From Comamonadaceae bacterium (GTDB lineage: Bacteria > Pseudomonadota > Gammaproteobacteria > Burkholderiales > Burkholderiaceae_C), in the NCBI GenBank assembly GCA_027483085.1, contig JAIXVK010000140.1, forward strand, positions 1-35,630: 35,630 bases of DNA. Direction: 5' to 3'. Shown in pieces: positions 8,395 to 15,982 of this stretch. The notes beneath the pieces were generated by a model. The model did not search any database. It saw only the letters and a program-made list of their open reading frames with translations, and was not told the origin of the DNA. A program made the translations under genes and the position numbers. Every line of letters starts with the position of its first letter. Within the stretch, counting starts at the first letter, position 1.

Positions 8395-9540
8395 TCAACC
8401 GGCCAGCGGCGTTTCGTAGCGCGACAGCGTCGAACAGGCGGCGCAGCGGCCGCAACCGGCCTTGATATCGCCAGCCCGCAAGCCAGCGGAAGCCACCATT
8501 TCGCCCAGCGGACCCAGCACGTTGCGCATGAAATCGGCCGAAGGCGCCGGCCTGTCTTCCAGCGGCGTTCCGCTGATGGGCACGAAGGGCACGACGAAGG
8601 GGTAGACGCCCAGGTCCAACAGGCGCTGGCTGGTGGCCAGCAATGTCTCGGCGCTGTCGCCCAGGCCGGCGAGCAGATAGGTGCTGACCTGGCCACGCCC
8701 GAACACGTCCACCGCTGCGGCGAACGCATCCCAGTAGCGGGCCATCGGTACCTCGGCCTTGCCAGGCAGGATCTGCTGACGCAGGTCCTCGCCCACCACC
8801 TCCAGGTGCATGCCCAGCGTGTCCACGCCTGCGTCTTTAAGGCGCTGGAACCAAGCGTCAGTGTCAGGCGGTTCGCACTGTGCCTGCAGCGGCAGATCCA
8901 CCGCCGCACGGATGGCTTCAGCGCTCTCGCACAGGATCTGCGCACCTCGGTCAGGGGTGGGCGGTGTACCGGTGGTCATGACCATGTGCTTCACGCCATC
9001 CAGCTCCACGGCGGCCTTGGCCACCTCGGCCAGCTGGGCCGGTGTCTTGCGGGCGATGGTGCGCCCCGCTGCGAGCGACTGGCCGATTGCGCAGAACTTG
9101 CAGGCCTTGCGCCGGCTTTCGTAGCGGATGCAGGTCTGCAGCACGGTGGTGGCCAGAACATCGGCGCCGTGCAGGGTGGCGATCTGCTGGTAGGGAATGC
9201 CGTCGGCGGTGCTCAGCCCGTAGAAACGTGGCTGGGTCGGGAAACGGATGCTCGCGATGGGGATGCTGCCCCGGCGCAGCACACTCAATCCGTCAGCACC
9301 CGGAGCATCAGCCACGAAGGGCGAACTGAACGCCGTGGCCGTGTGCACCGGCACCATCAGCGTGACGCCGTCCACCGTCACGGCCTTGTGGTCCGAAGGA
9401 CCAGCCCCGCCCCGGCGGCTGGCAGCCCCCGCCGACGGATCCACCAGGCGCAGACCCTGGGATTGCAGCTCGGTCATCAGCTGCCGGCTGTCCGGTGCAT
9501 CCGCTAGGCGCGGCGGCGTGTCGAAGGCGATCGCGGTCAT
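8395..9540 (-). CDS. MSMEG_0568-family radical SAM protein (Nit1C cluster)
   Basis: 381 residues from ATG 9540, chosen because GGAG then sits six bases upstream; ATG 9546 would place GGAG directly against the codon. The cluster-binding motif is CIRYESRRKACKFC (about 137-150), that is C-x9-C-x2-C instead of the usual C-x3-C-x2-C, followed by AIGQS. VKHMVMTTGTPP and LGMHLEVVGED are barrel elements of the radical SAM core. Near the C-terminus a second cysteine group, CGRCAAC, could hold an auxiliary Fe-S cluster. Family members accompany Nit1-type nitrilases; the substrate is unknown. A lipoate- or biotin-synthase-like sulphur insertion, or a C-C bond rearrangement, cannot be told apart from sequence. 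Confidence 0.9.
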   Translation of the reverse strand: MTAIAFDTPPRLADAPDSRQLMTELQSQGLRLVDPSAGAASRRGGAGPSDHKAVTVDGVTLMVPVHTATAFSSPFVADAPGADGLSVLRRGSIPIASIRFPTQPRFYGLSTADGIPYQQIATLHGADVLATTVLQTCIRYESRRKACKFCAIGQSLAAGRTIARKTPAQLAEVAKAAVELDGVKHMVMTTGTPPTPDRGAQILCESAEAIRAAVDLPLQAQCEPPDTDAWFQRLKDAGVDTLGMHLEVVGEDLRQQILPGKAEVPMARYWDAFAAAVDVFGRGQVSTYLLAGLGDSAETLLATSQRLLDLGVYPFVVPFVPISGTPLEDRPAPSADFMRNVLGPLGEMVASAGLRAGDIKAGCGRCAACSTLSRYETPLAG

Positions 9541-9552
9541 GGTCATCTCCGT

Positions 9553-10563
9553 TCAAAGGGGGTTGAGGGCGTCGTTGGCCGGGCCGGCGGGCGGCTCGAC
9601 GGTGAAGCTGGGTTCCGCGTCGGCAGCGGGCCAGGGCCGGGTCGTGCGGTTGGGCTCGCGGCGGACTGCCAGGCTCAGCAGCTCGGGGCGTGCGTAGTGA
9701 CCCACCGAATCCATCATGCGTTTGCGTTTCTGGATCAGGGCCATGTCCAGATCCGCGATTACCAGGCCCTCGCCTTCGGTCAGCGGTTCGGCCAGGTACT
9801 TGCCTTCGGGCGAAACAATGGCGGTGTGGCAACCACCGCGCAGCGCGCCCTGCAGCTTCTCGTCCGGCGTGACCGAGCGGATCTGTGCGTCAGTCAGCCA
9901 ACCGGTGGCATTGACGACGAAGCAGCCCGACTCCAGTGCGTGGTGGCGGATGGTCACGCCCATTTGCTCGGCAAAGATCGGGCCGACCAGCGAGCCAGGG
10001 AACTGCGCGCAGTGGATTTCTTCGTGCTCGGCCATCAGCGCATAGCGCGCCAGCGGGTTGTAGTGCTCCCAGCAGGCCAGCGCGCCGACACGGCCGACGC
10101 GGGTGTCAACCGCCACGAGCCCCGAACCATCACCCTGCCCCCACACCATGCGCTCATGATAGGTGGGCGTGATCTTGCGGCGTTTGAGCAGCAGGCGGCC
10201 GTCGGCGTCGAAAACGATCTGCGTGTTGTAGAGGCTGCCGTGGTCGCGCTCGTTGACGCCGAGCACCACCACCATGCCGGCCTCGCGCGCCGCGGCCGCC
10301 ACAGCGTCGGTCATGGGACCGGGCACCGTGGGCGCGCGCTCCATCAAGAGCAGGTGCGCGGGGCCTTGCAACACGGGCGGCTGAATGAAGGAAAAATAAG
10401 GGTAGTAGGGAACGAAAGTCTCGGGAAAGACGATCAACTCCACGCCCTGCTTCGCGGCATCGCGGATCGTGTCCAGCACGCGCGCCAGGGTGCCATCGGC
10501 GCTCTCCAGGTCAGGGGCGATCTGGGCGGCAGCGGCCCGTACGGTTCTCTTCATGTCAGCCAT
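9553..10563 (-). CDS. Nit1-type nitrilase
   Basis: 336 residues from ATG 10563, selected because CGGGAG lies eight bases upstream in the 16-base gap after the preceding stop. The catalytic triad of the nitrilase superfamily is complete: Glu48 (VFPETF), Lys130 ([15 protein letters not shown]) and Cys164 ([10 protein letters not shown]). CWEH is typical of true nitrilases (branch 1), which hydrolyse nitriles to carboxylic acids and ammonia. The gene context (Nit1C) has been linked in Pseudomonas to assimilation of cyanide as nitrogen source, so hydrogen cyanide or a cyanide adduct is a candidate substrate; aromatic nitriles giving benzoate are a second possibility given the benzoate genes 14 kb away. 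The C-terminus (after about 295) is a Pro-rich, probably flexible tail. Cytosolic. Confidence 0.93.
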   Translation of the reverse strand: MADMKRTVRAAAAQIAPDLESADGTLARVLDTIRDAAKQGVELIVFPETFVPYYPYFSFIQPPVLQGPAHLLLMERAPTVPGPMTDAVAAAAREAGMVVVLGVNERDHGSLYNTQIVFDADGRLLLKRRKITPTYHERMVWGQGDGSGLVAVDTRVGRVGALACWEHYNPLARYALMAEHEEIHCAQFPGSLVGPIFAEQMGVTIRHHALESGCFVVNATGWLTDAQIRSVTPDEKLQGALRGGCHTAIVSPEGKYLAEPLTEGEGLVIADLDMALIQKRKRMMDSVGHYARPELLSLAVRREPNRTTRPWPAADAEPSFTVEPPAGPANDALNPL

Positions 10564-10579
10564 CGTGTGCTCCCGGGGA

Positions 10580-11062
10580 TCAAAGCGTCCAGGTGTCAAG
10601 GATGAGTGCGCCGTCTTTGCGGTGCAGCAGCACGATATCGAGCACGTCCAGCGGATTGATCGGGCGGATGCCTTCGATCAGCGCGCCTTCGCCATGCCCA
10701 TAAAGCGCCTGAAGTGCGAAGCGGCAGGCATACACCTTGCCACCTTCTGCGATGAACTTGGCGATTTGTTCATTGAAGTTCTGGTGACCCGGGAAAGCCG
10801 AGTCGCCGAGCTTAGGAAACCCGCGCTTGACACCCAGCGTCACGCCCGGACCGTACAGCAGGATGGAGGTTTCGAAGCCCTTGCGCTGCAGCCGGGTCGC
10901 CTGTAGCAGGTTGACAAAACCGATCGAGCCTTCGAAAGCCACAGTGTGAAAGGTCACAAGAGCTTTTTCGCCAGGTGCGGCCTTCACGTCCTCGAAGACT
11001 TTCTCTTCGTAGTCGACCAGGAAATCGCCCTTTTGGGCTGCGGGATGTGTAACTTGAGGCAT
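10580..11062 (-). CDS. MSMEG_0572/Sll0783-family nitrogen starvation response protein, first gene of Nit1C operon
   Basis: 160 residues from ATG 11062 with AAGGAA seven bases upstream. The sequence ([29 protein letters not shown] split over about 18-46, then [24 protein letters not shown], and [27 protein letters not shown]) has the look of a DsrE-like alpha/beta fold with one cysteine (in YACRFA). It matches the small protein that opens Nit1C clusters and is induced by nitrogen limitation in cyanobacteria. A role as carrier or accessory of the nitrilase or another cluster enzyme is inferred only. It is the promoter-proximal gene: a sigma-54-type promoter candidate lies about 85-100 bases upstream. 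Confidence 0.85.
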   Translation of the reverse strand: MPQVTHPAAQKGDFLVDYEEKVFEDVKAAPGEKALVTFHTVAFEGSIGFVNLLQATRLQRKGFETSILLYGPGVTLGVKRGFPKLGDSAFPGHQNFNEQIAKFIAEGGKVYACRFALQALYGHGEGALIEGIRPINPLDVLDIVLLHRKDGALILDTWTL

Positions 11063-11144
11063 GGTGTTCCTTTTGCAGAGGGTTAAACATCGGGCTCTGT
11101 AGAAGCCCGGTCAGGTCCAGCACGCGCTGGCTCCGGTTGATGTA

Positions 11145-11161
11145 TTGCGAAGGGCGTGCCA
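11145..11161 (-). promoter_or_regulatory. Sigma-54 (-24/-12) promoter candidate for the Nit1C operon
   Basis: Read on the minus strand, the bases are TGGCACGCCCTTCGCAA. Compared with the consensus TGGCACG-N4-TTGC, the -24 half is perfect, the spacing between GG and GC is exact, and only one base of the -12 half differs (TCGC for TTGC). Transcription would start near 11135, giving a leader of about 73 bases before ATG 11062. Nitrogen-type control by sigma-54 fits the operon content. No sigma-54 activator gene is adjacent; the nearest one is at 16254. Confidence 0.65.
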
Positions 11162-11187
11162 GGCTTGCACCGCTGCCACCGACCAAT

Positions 11188-11370
11188 ACCCAATCAAAGA
11201 GGCGTAGTGATAACGCAGACGTTCAGACACGCTGACGACACCACTCACCCATGCACCAAAAAAAGGTGAGACCCATGCAATCAATGCACCCAATCAATTG
11301 ACGGGACGCACCGTTTTGGCTCGAGAAACTCGACTCCCGGCCATGCAATCTTCGACTGATAGATGCAAAC
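11188..11370. repeat. Direct-repeat-rich control region between Nit1C and mocR-type gene
   Basis: ACCCAATCAA occurs at 11188-11197 and again at 11288-11297, exactly 100 bases apart. The core ATGCA recurs on the plus strand: ATGCACC at 11251 and 11284, ATGCAATC at 11275 and 11343, ATGCAAAC at 11363. CTCACC (11244-11249) and GGTGAG (11265-11270) form an inverted pair around an A-rich stretch. MocR/GabR/PdxR regulators characteristically bind direct repeats, so some of these are operator candidates for the divergent regulator; alternatively they bind an upstream activator of the sigma-54 promoter. Confidence 0.45.
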
Positions 11371-11413
11371 TCGGGGGGTGTTTGAGATTCCTTTTCAGCC
11401 GTTGGAAATCCGC

Positions 11414-12802
11414 ATGCCATTTACCCATTGGACAACCAGGCTCAGGAGCAGTGCGCTACCGGCCTATCAGCTAATTCCCGATCTCATCGCTGAAGATTTG
11501 CAGTCAGGTCGGCTAGCCCCTAGAGATCGCCTGCCGCCGCTGCGCGATCTGGCATTGCAATTGGGGCTCAACTACACAACGGTAGTCCGGGGATTCGCCG
11601 AGGCAAGGGAGCGGGGACTGATCGTTTCCAGGCCGGGCCTGGGCTCCTATGTGCGCGGCTCATTTATCGGATTGCCTCTACGCGCCGGCACTGGAGCCGA
11701 GATGACCATGAACATGCCGCCTGAGCTGCCGGAGCATCCTGCGATGCTTCGGGCCCAAGAAAGTGCAACCCGCTCGATTGCGCGAGCCAACGTGCAAGAT
11801 CTGATGCGCTACCAAGACTTTGGTGGGACCACCCGGGACCGGGCCCTTGCGGCTCAGTGGATCTCACAGTGGGTACCTGAAGCTGCACCCGATCGTCTTC
11901 TGGTGGCACCGGGCATCCACAGTGCACTGCACGCTCTGACCAGCCTGCTAGTGAATGCCGGACAGTCACTCTGTGTAGAGCCGCTGGTCTACCCCGGCAT
12001 CAAGGCCATCGCTACCCAGCTGGGCACCCGTTTGCACCCCCTTGCGATGGACGAACAAGGCTTAATCCCCGATAGTTTCGAGGCCGCATGCAAAAGCACC
12101 CCTGTAGGCGCCCTCTACCTGTGCCCCAACCTACACAACCCGACGACGGCTTCGCTACCGATCCGACGCCGCGAACAACTCGCCGACATTGCGTTAAGGC
12201 ATAGCGTTCCCATCATTGAAGACGATGCTTACGGCATGCTGCCTACCGCGGCTCCGCCGCCTCTCATAGAGTTCGCACCGGAGTTAACTTACTACATCAC
12301 GGGACTGTCAAAATGGTTTGGCGCTGGGGTCAGGACCGCTCACGTCTTGGCGCCGACAGTGGCTACGCATCAACGCTTGGCGGGAGCTCTGCGGGCAACT
12401 ACCGTGATGGCTTCACCATTCATCAACCACGTAGTCTCGGACTGGTTTGAACACGGTAACTCAGACGAAGTGTTGGCGGCCATTCGGGAAGAATGTCAAT
12501 GGCGCAGTGAGATCATTCGCACCTATTTGGCCAATTACGAGGTGCGGGTTCATCCATGCGGATTTCATGCTTGGCTCCCCTTGCAAACGCAAACCACCCG
12601 GCACTCCAGTGCGTCCGAAATCGCCAGTCGATTACGCAGTCTTGGCGTCGCTGCGGTAGCGGGAAGTGCTTTCTCCACCGACAGAGATCCGCCAGAGGGG
12701 CTGCGCCTCTGCCTTGGAGGCAGCCTTACGAGGGATGATTGCAGCAGGGCGTTACTCGCAGTGAGGGAGGCGCTGGAAAGCTTCGATGAAGACGTGGGCT
12801 AA
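11414..12802 (+). CDS. MocR-type transcriptional regulator (GntR HTH plus aminotransferase-like domain)
   Basis: 462 residues from ATG 11414 (GGAAA upstream); an upstream in-frame ATG at 11363 is an alternative. The N-terminal winged helix-turn-helix is GntR-like: AYQLIPDLIAEDLQSG, RLPPLRDLALQLGLN, YTTVVRGFAEARERGL, then the wing RPGLGSYVRG (about 14-80). The rest is a fold-type-I aminotransferase domain with CPNLHNPTTASLP, IIEDDAYGML and the PLP-lysine motif TGLSKWFGAGVR. Such regulators sense amino compounds or PLP itself through an aldimine. It is divergent from the Nit1C operon and shares its 350-base control region, so it is the most obvious candidate regulator of that operon, sensing perhaps an amine or amino-nitrile. 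This target is inferred from position only. Confidence 0.9.
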   Translation: MPFTHWTTRLRSSALPAYQLIPDLIAEDLQSGRLAPRDRLPPLRDLALQLGLNYTTVVRGFAEARERGLIVSRPGLGSYVRGSFIGLPLRAGTGAEMTMNMPPELPEHPAMLRAQESATRSIARANVQDLMRYQDFGGTTRDRALAAQWISQWVPEAAPDRLLVAPGIHSALHALTSLLVNAGQSLCVEPLVYPGIKAIATQLGTRLHPLAMDEQGLIPDSFEAACKSTPVGALYLCPNLHNPTTASLPIRRREQLADIALRHSVPIIEDDAYGMLPTAAPPPLIEFAPELTYYITGLSKWFGAGVRTAHVLAPTVATHQRLAGALRATTVMASPFINHVVSDWFEHGNSDEVLAAIREECQWRSEIIRTYLANYEVRVHPCGFHAWLPLQTQTTRHSSASEIASRLRSLGVAAVAGSAFSTDRDPPEGLRLCLGGSLTRDDCSRALLAVREALESFDEDVG

Positions 12803-12912
12803 TTGAAGAGGCTCTTCAGTCTTGATATGGTGTACTCGGGCAAACGGCCACACCTACAAAGCGCACCGGTTTGAAAGGCTGAGCGCCATGCCATAGAGGG
12901 GAAAGCGCGTAT

Positions 12913-13770
12913 TCAACTTTCACGACGCATGTCGTCCAGCACAGCCTGCTGCTCCCGCATGTCAGCGAACACCTCTGCAACCGTTTTTACCCGCTGTGCG
13001 GCACCATTTTGGATATCTGAGAACACTTCCTGGACTGCTGAGCTGTGAGTGATTCCGCGTTCACTGACTTGCTTCATCTGCTCCACTTGAGCCTGTGCAC
13101 CGGCACATGCGGAAGACAGTGCCTCCGCCAGCTTACCGATTTCCATGGCGGCACTGTCGGCTCGCCCCGCAAGCAGCTTCACTTCGCCTGCAACAACTCC
13201 AAAGCCTTTACCCAACGGGCCGGCGCGGGCCGCCTCAATCGCGGCATTGATCGCCAGAAGGTTTGTCTGACGAGCGATTTCTTTCACGGTTTCCACCAAA
13301 GCACCGATGCGCGCGGCGCGCTGCTGTAGGTCATCAAAAGCTTGTGAAGAAACGCCTAAGTGTCGGTCCATTTCAGCAACAGCCGCTTTGAGCTCAAGCA
13401 TGGTGCTGGCTCCTTGCGCAACGCGGCCGCCCGAACGACGAGCCAGCTCGGTGGCTGCTTCCATTTTGGCGACACAGGCTGAGACTAGCTGATCCAGCCG
13501 CACTGTATGCGCAGTTAAATGGTTTCCGTCAGCCACCATCGGGAGCGATGGGCTGGGCTCGGACGCTGTTTCCGGGTGGATTGTCTCTGGGGTGGGCGGC
13601 GCTTCAGACTTTTCGCGCCACCCTACCCAAGACAGTACGCATAACGCCAATGCAATGACGTGAACCCAGCGGGGCAACGGCCCCACCAGCAACGCCCATA
13701 GAGACAGCGCAACAAGCAGTGTGAGGGCACTGTTATGCCGAAAGCGAGGGCCCATCAACGACTGCCACAT
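12913..13770 (-). CDS. Minimal methyl-accepting chemotaxis protein without a ligand domain
   Basis: 285 residues. Two closely spaced membrane helices (about 15-31 and 36-52) are joined by only a few residues (GPLPRW), so there is no periplasmic sensor domain, and no HAMP domain follows. After a Pro/Glu/Ser-rich linker (about 54-82) comes a coiled-coil signalling hairpin with the tip [21 protein letters not shown] (164-184). The next residues read [13 protein letters not shown], where the usual E after AG is replaced by P. The protein would couple to CheA/CheW. ATG 13770 has AGGAG eight bases upstream, inside the 15-base gap after the SRPBCC gene, which suggests cotranscription with it. The missing ligand domain implies sensing through the membrane, through a partner protein, or of energy state. 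Confidence 0.9.
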   Translation of the reverse strand: MWQSLMGPRFRHNSALTLLVALSLWALLVGPLPRWVHVIALALCVLSWVGWREKSEAPPTPETIHPETASEPSPSLPMVADGNHLTAHTVRLDQLVSACVAKMEAATELARRSGGRVAQGASTMLELKAAVAEMDRHLGVSSQAFDDLQQRAARIGALVETVKEIARQTNLLAINAAIEAARAGPLGKGFGVVAGEVKLLAGRADSAAMEIGKLAEALSSACAGAQAQVEQMKQVSERGITHSSAVQEVFSDIQNGAAQRVKTVAEVFADMREQQAVLDDMRRES

Positions 13771-13785
13771 GCGCTGGCTCCTGGT

Positions 13786-14334
13786 TTACTTCGCGTTAAT
13801 GAGGGCGAGGTTGTCCAAACCAGCCTTGAATACACCCTGCACCAGCTGCGAGGTAGCCTCGTCGTCCTGGCCGGCCTTGGGCGACTCTTCCGGCCGCTGG
13901 AACTGGCCCGACCACTTGATTACCGAGCCGCCGCCGGCTGCCGGCACCACCCACATCTCGCCTACATAGTTGGAGAGGGGCAGGTTGGTTTTGAGGATTC
14001 GGTATTTGAACCGACGCTTGCTTTCATCATAGGAGAGCAGTTCGCTGATAACGAAGGCGCCGCCCTTGATTTGAAACTCACGCACAGCCAATGGCTTACC
14101 GTTCTGGCCGACCAACAGCACGGTGTTCTCGGTGGCGGGGTGCCACTTGTGGATACTGTCAAAGTTTTTGAAGCTATCCCACGCTTTTTGCGGTGACGCT
14201 TTCACTGCAATTTCGGAGTGGTATTTCAACACCGTGCGCTCGGCATGCGCCGCTGCAGCTGAGAACAACAAAGCGAGGGCCACGCAAGCGCCGCCTGTCA
14301 GCCGATTAACAATGGAGAAGATATTGGTTTTCAT
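13786..14334 (-). CDS. Exported SRPBCC (START/polyketide-cyclase-like) protein
   Basis: 182 residues from ATG 14334 (GGAA upstream). The N-terminus is a classic signal peptide: MKTN, a hydrophobic core (GGACVALALLFSAAA) and a likely cleavage after AHA. The mature protein shows the SRPBCC pattern: VLKYHSEIAVKASPQKAWDSF (split about 35-55), NFDSIHKWHPATE (about 57-69), LSYDESKRRFKYRIL and a C-terminal long helix (SQLVQGVFKAGLDNLALI). The fold forms a hydrophobic pocket binding lipids or aromatic and polycyclic ligands. A periplasmic location is unusual for this mostly cytosolic fold, though known. It lies 65 bases after the aldehyde dehydrogenase and 15 bases before the chemoreceptor gene, so it may capture a hydrophobic substrate for one or both. 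Confidence 0.85.
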   Translation of the reverse strand: MKTNIFSIVNRLTGGACVALALLFSAAAAHAERTVLKYHSEIAVKASPQKAWDSFKNFDSIHKWHPATENTVLLVGQNGKPLAVREFQIKGGAFVISELLSYDESKRRFKYRILKTNLPLSNYVGEMWVVPAAGGGSVIKWSGQFQRPEESPKAGQDDEATSQLVQGVFKAGLDNLALINAK

Positions 14335-14399
14335 GTGATTTCCGTAGTGAAATTTCACTGGGTTGAAAGGGTGACTACTTTTAAAAGGAGCTTGTTTGC

Positions 14400-15872
14400 T
14401 TAAAACGGATAGGCGATGGGTGTTTCCATCACACTGACCCACTGGGTCTGTGTGAATTCGTCCAAATTGGCCGGGCCGCCGAAGCGCCCGCCGTTGCTGG
14501 ATGCACCCATACCACCAAAGGGCACGTGAAACTCGTTGTTCACGGTTTGGTCGTTGACGTGAACCATGCCGCTCTTGATGCGCTGGGCCAGCGAAACACC
14601 GCGAGGAATGTTGCGTGTGTGCACCGCGGCGGTCAGGCCATAGGGTGAACTATTTACCAATGCCACTGCTTCCTCATCTGTGTCGAACACCGTGATCGGC
14701 GCTACCGGACCAAAGATCTCGTCGGTAAAAGCGCTCATCGTCGGACTTACGCCGGTAAGCACGGTAGGCCAGAAAAAGCGACCTTCGCGACGGCCGCCTG
14801 CCGCCACTTGGGCACCGCTGCGAACGGCGTCTTCCACCACCTTCTGCACGCGCTCGGCTTGGCGATCATTGATCAAGGGGCCAAGGTGTGCCGGACCGGC
14901 ATGGGGATCTCCCACGTGCAGCGCTTGCGCACGGGCGGACAATAATTGCGCGTAACGCTCAGCCACGCTGCGATGCACCAAGTGCCGACCGGCCTGCATG
15001 CAAATCTGACCTTGGTGCAGGAAAGAGCCCCATGCGCCGCTGGAACTGGCTGCGTCAAGATCGGCGTCTTCAAGCACCACGAGGGCATTGTTGCCTCCTA
15101 GCTCAAGGATGCATTTTTTAAGCATTTGGCCGCAGGTAGAACCGATGCTGCGACCCACTGCGGTTGAGCCCGTGAACGAAATCATGTTCACCATTGGATG
15201 CCTCACCAGCGCATCACCGGTAGTGGGGCCACCCGGCAGCACGTGCAGCACGCCTTCGGGCAAGCCAGCGTCCGCAAATAACTGCGCGATCAGCGCGCCA
15301 CCTATCACCGGCGTCTGAACGTCAGGTTTGAGGATTACCGCATTACCCAATGCCAGCGCAGGTGCGACCGACCGCATCGACAGCAAGAGGGGGAAGTTCC
15401 AGGGTGCGATCACACCCACGGTACCAATGGGCACCCGGCGCCAATAGTTGGTGCGGCCAGGCATGGCAGAAGGGAAGATTTGACCTACCGGCTGCATGGG
15501 CAGCGCGGCACACATCGAAAGCTGTTCGCGCGTAGCCTGAAGCTCCCAACCGGCCTTCGGGCCGATGGAGCCAGCCTCCCGCACGTTCCAGTGCTGGAAC
15601 GTGTCGGCGCGATCTGCCAGCAGCTGTTCGGCGCGACGTAACACTGCCGCGCGCTGGTCGAAAGGTGTGGCAGCCCAGGCCTGTTGTGCACGAGCGGCGG
15701 TCCGTGCGGCGCGGTCTACGTCGTCGGCATCAGCCAAGCCGACGGTGGTTAGCACTTCGCCGGTAGCTGGCTCTTTCACATCGACCGTGCCACCGTGAGC
15801 AAGTTGCCATCCGTCACTGTAGATGCGGCTTTTCCATGGGGCAGCGATGTCCACGTTATCTCTTGCGTTCAT
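14400..15872 (-). CDS. NAD(P)-dependent aldehyde dehydrogenase, benzaldehyde/vanillin dehydrogenase type
   Basis: 490 residues from ATG 15872 with AGGAG seven to eight bases upstream. Catalytic Cys lies in HQGQICMQAGR and the general base Glu in ELGGNN. The coenzyme-binding elements are VIAPWNFPLLLSMRSVAPAL and FTGSTAVGRSIG. The REAGSIGPKAGWELQ segment, PMQPVGQIFPS, and RRVPIGTVGVIAPWNFP are characteristic of XylC-like benzaldehyde and vanillin dehydrogenases. Oxidation of benzaldehyde to benzoate would connect it to the ben-cat-pca genes of this window. Substrate assignment is by resemblance only. A strong sigma-54 promoter candidate precedes it, and an AcoR-type activator is divergent, so expression is probably induced by its substrate or a related alcohol or aldehyde. 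Confidence 0.9.
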   Translation of the reverse strand: MNARDNVDIAAPWKSRIYSDGWQLAHGGTVDVKEPATGEVLTTVGLADADDVDRAARTAARAQQAWAATPFDQRAAVLRRAEQLLADRADTFQHWNVREAGSIGPKAGWELQATREQLSMCAALPMQPVGQIFPSAMPGRTNYWRRVPIGTVGVIAPWNFPLLLSMRSVAPALALGNAVILKPDVQTPVIGGALIAQLFADAGLPEGVLHVLPGGPTTGDALVRHPMVNMISFTGSTAVGRSIGSTCGQMLKKCILELGGNNALVVLEDADLDAASSSGAWGSFLHQGQICMQAGRHLVHRSVAERYAQLLSARAQALHVGDPHAGPAHLGPLINDRQAERVQKVVEDAVRSGAQVAAGGRREGRFFWPTVLTGVSPTMSAFTDEIFGPVAPITVFDTDEEAVALVNSSPYGLTAAVHTRNIPRGVSLAQRIKSGMVHVNDQTVNNEFHVPFGGMGASSNGGRFGGPANLDEFTQTQWVSVMETPIAYPF

Positions 15873-15923
15873 ATGTTTGTCTCCTGTTGACCCCGGCAAC
15901 GTGCAGCGGGTCTCGGATCAATT

Positions 15924-15938
15924 GCAAGCGGTGTGCCA
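15924..15938 (-). promoter_or_regulatory. Sigma-54 (-24/-12) promoter for the aldehyde dehydrogenase gene
   Basis: On the minus strand the bases read TGGCACACCGCTTGC, followed by AAT. This matches the sigma-54 consensus TGGCAC-R-N4-TTGC at every defined position, with exact spacing. Transcription would start near 15912, leaving a leader of about 40 bases before ATG 15872. The divergent gene encodes a sigma-54 activator with an intact GAFTGA loop, which makes this a coherent activator-promoter pair. Confidence 0.85.
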
Positions 15939-15982
15939 TTGACTGCGGGCAGCGTTGCAGTGCTCTGTCTCCCTCTGTGGCG

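Noticed and set aside
8368-9507. A long open frame (379 codons) on the plus strand opposite the radical SAM gene, and similar long antisense frames in 3893-7592.
   Set aside because: They mirror genes with clear family motifs, have no recognisable domains, and are expected in high-GC DNA where stop codons are rare in some antisense frames.
9553-10563. Naming the nitrilase as cyanide dihydratase or cyanide hydratase.
   Set aside because: The triad and CWEH motif show a nitrilase, but substrate preference cannot be read from the sequence; the Nit1C link to cyanide is context only.
11252-11270. NtrC-like dyad GCACC-A7-GGTGA upstream of the Nit1C sigma-54 promoter.
   Set aside because: Known NtrC sites have GCACC-N5-GGTGC; here the spacing is seven and one arm ends differently, so it is not a good NtrC site. 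It is kept only as part of the repeat region.
12804-12818. TGAAGAG-G-CTCTTCA dyad just after the MocR-type stop as terminator.
   Set aside because: The arms leave a one-base centre; the folded stem would be only about five pairs, and no T-run follows, so it is too weak to call.
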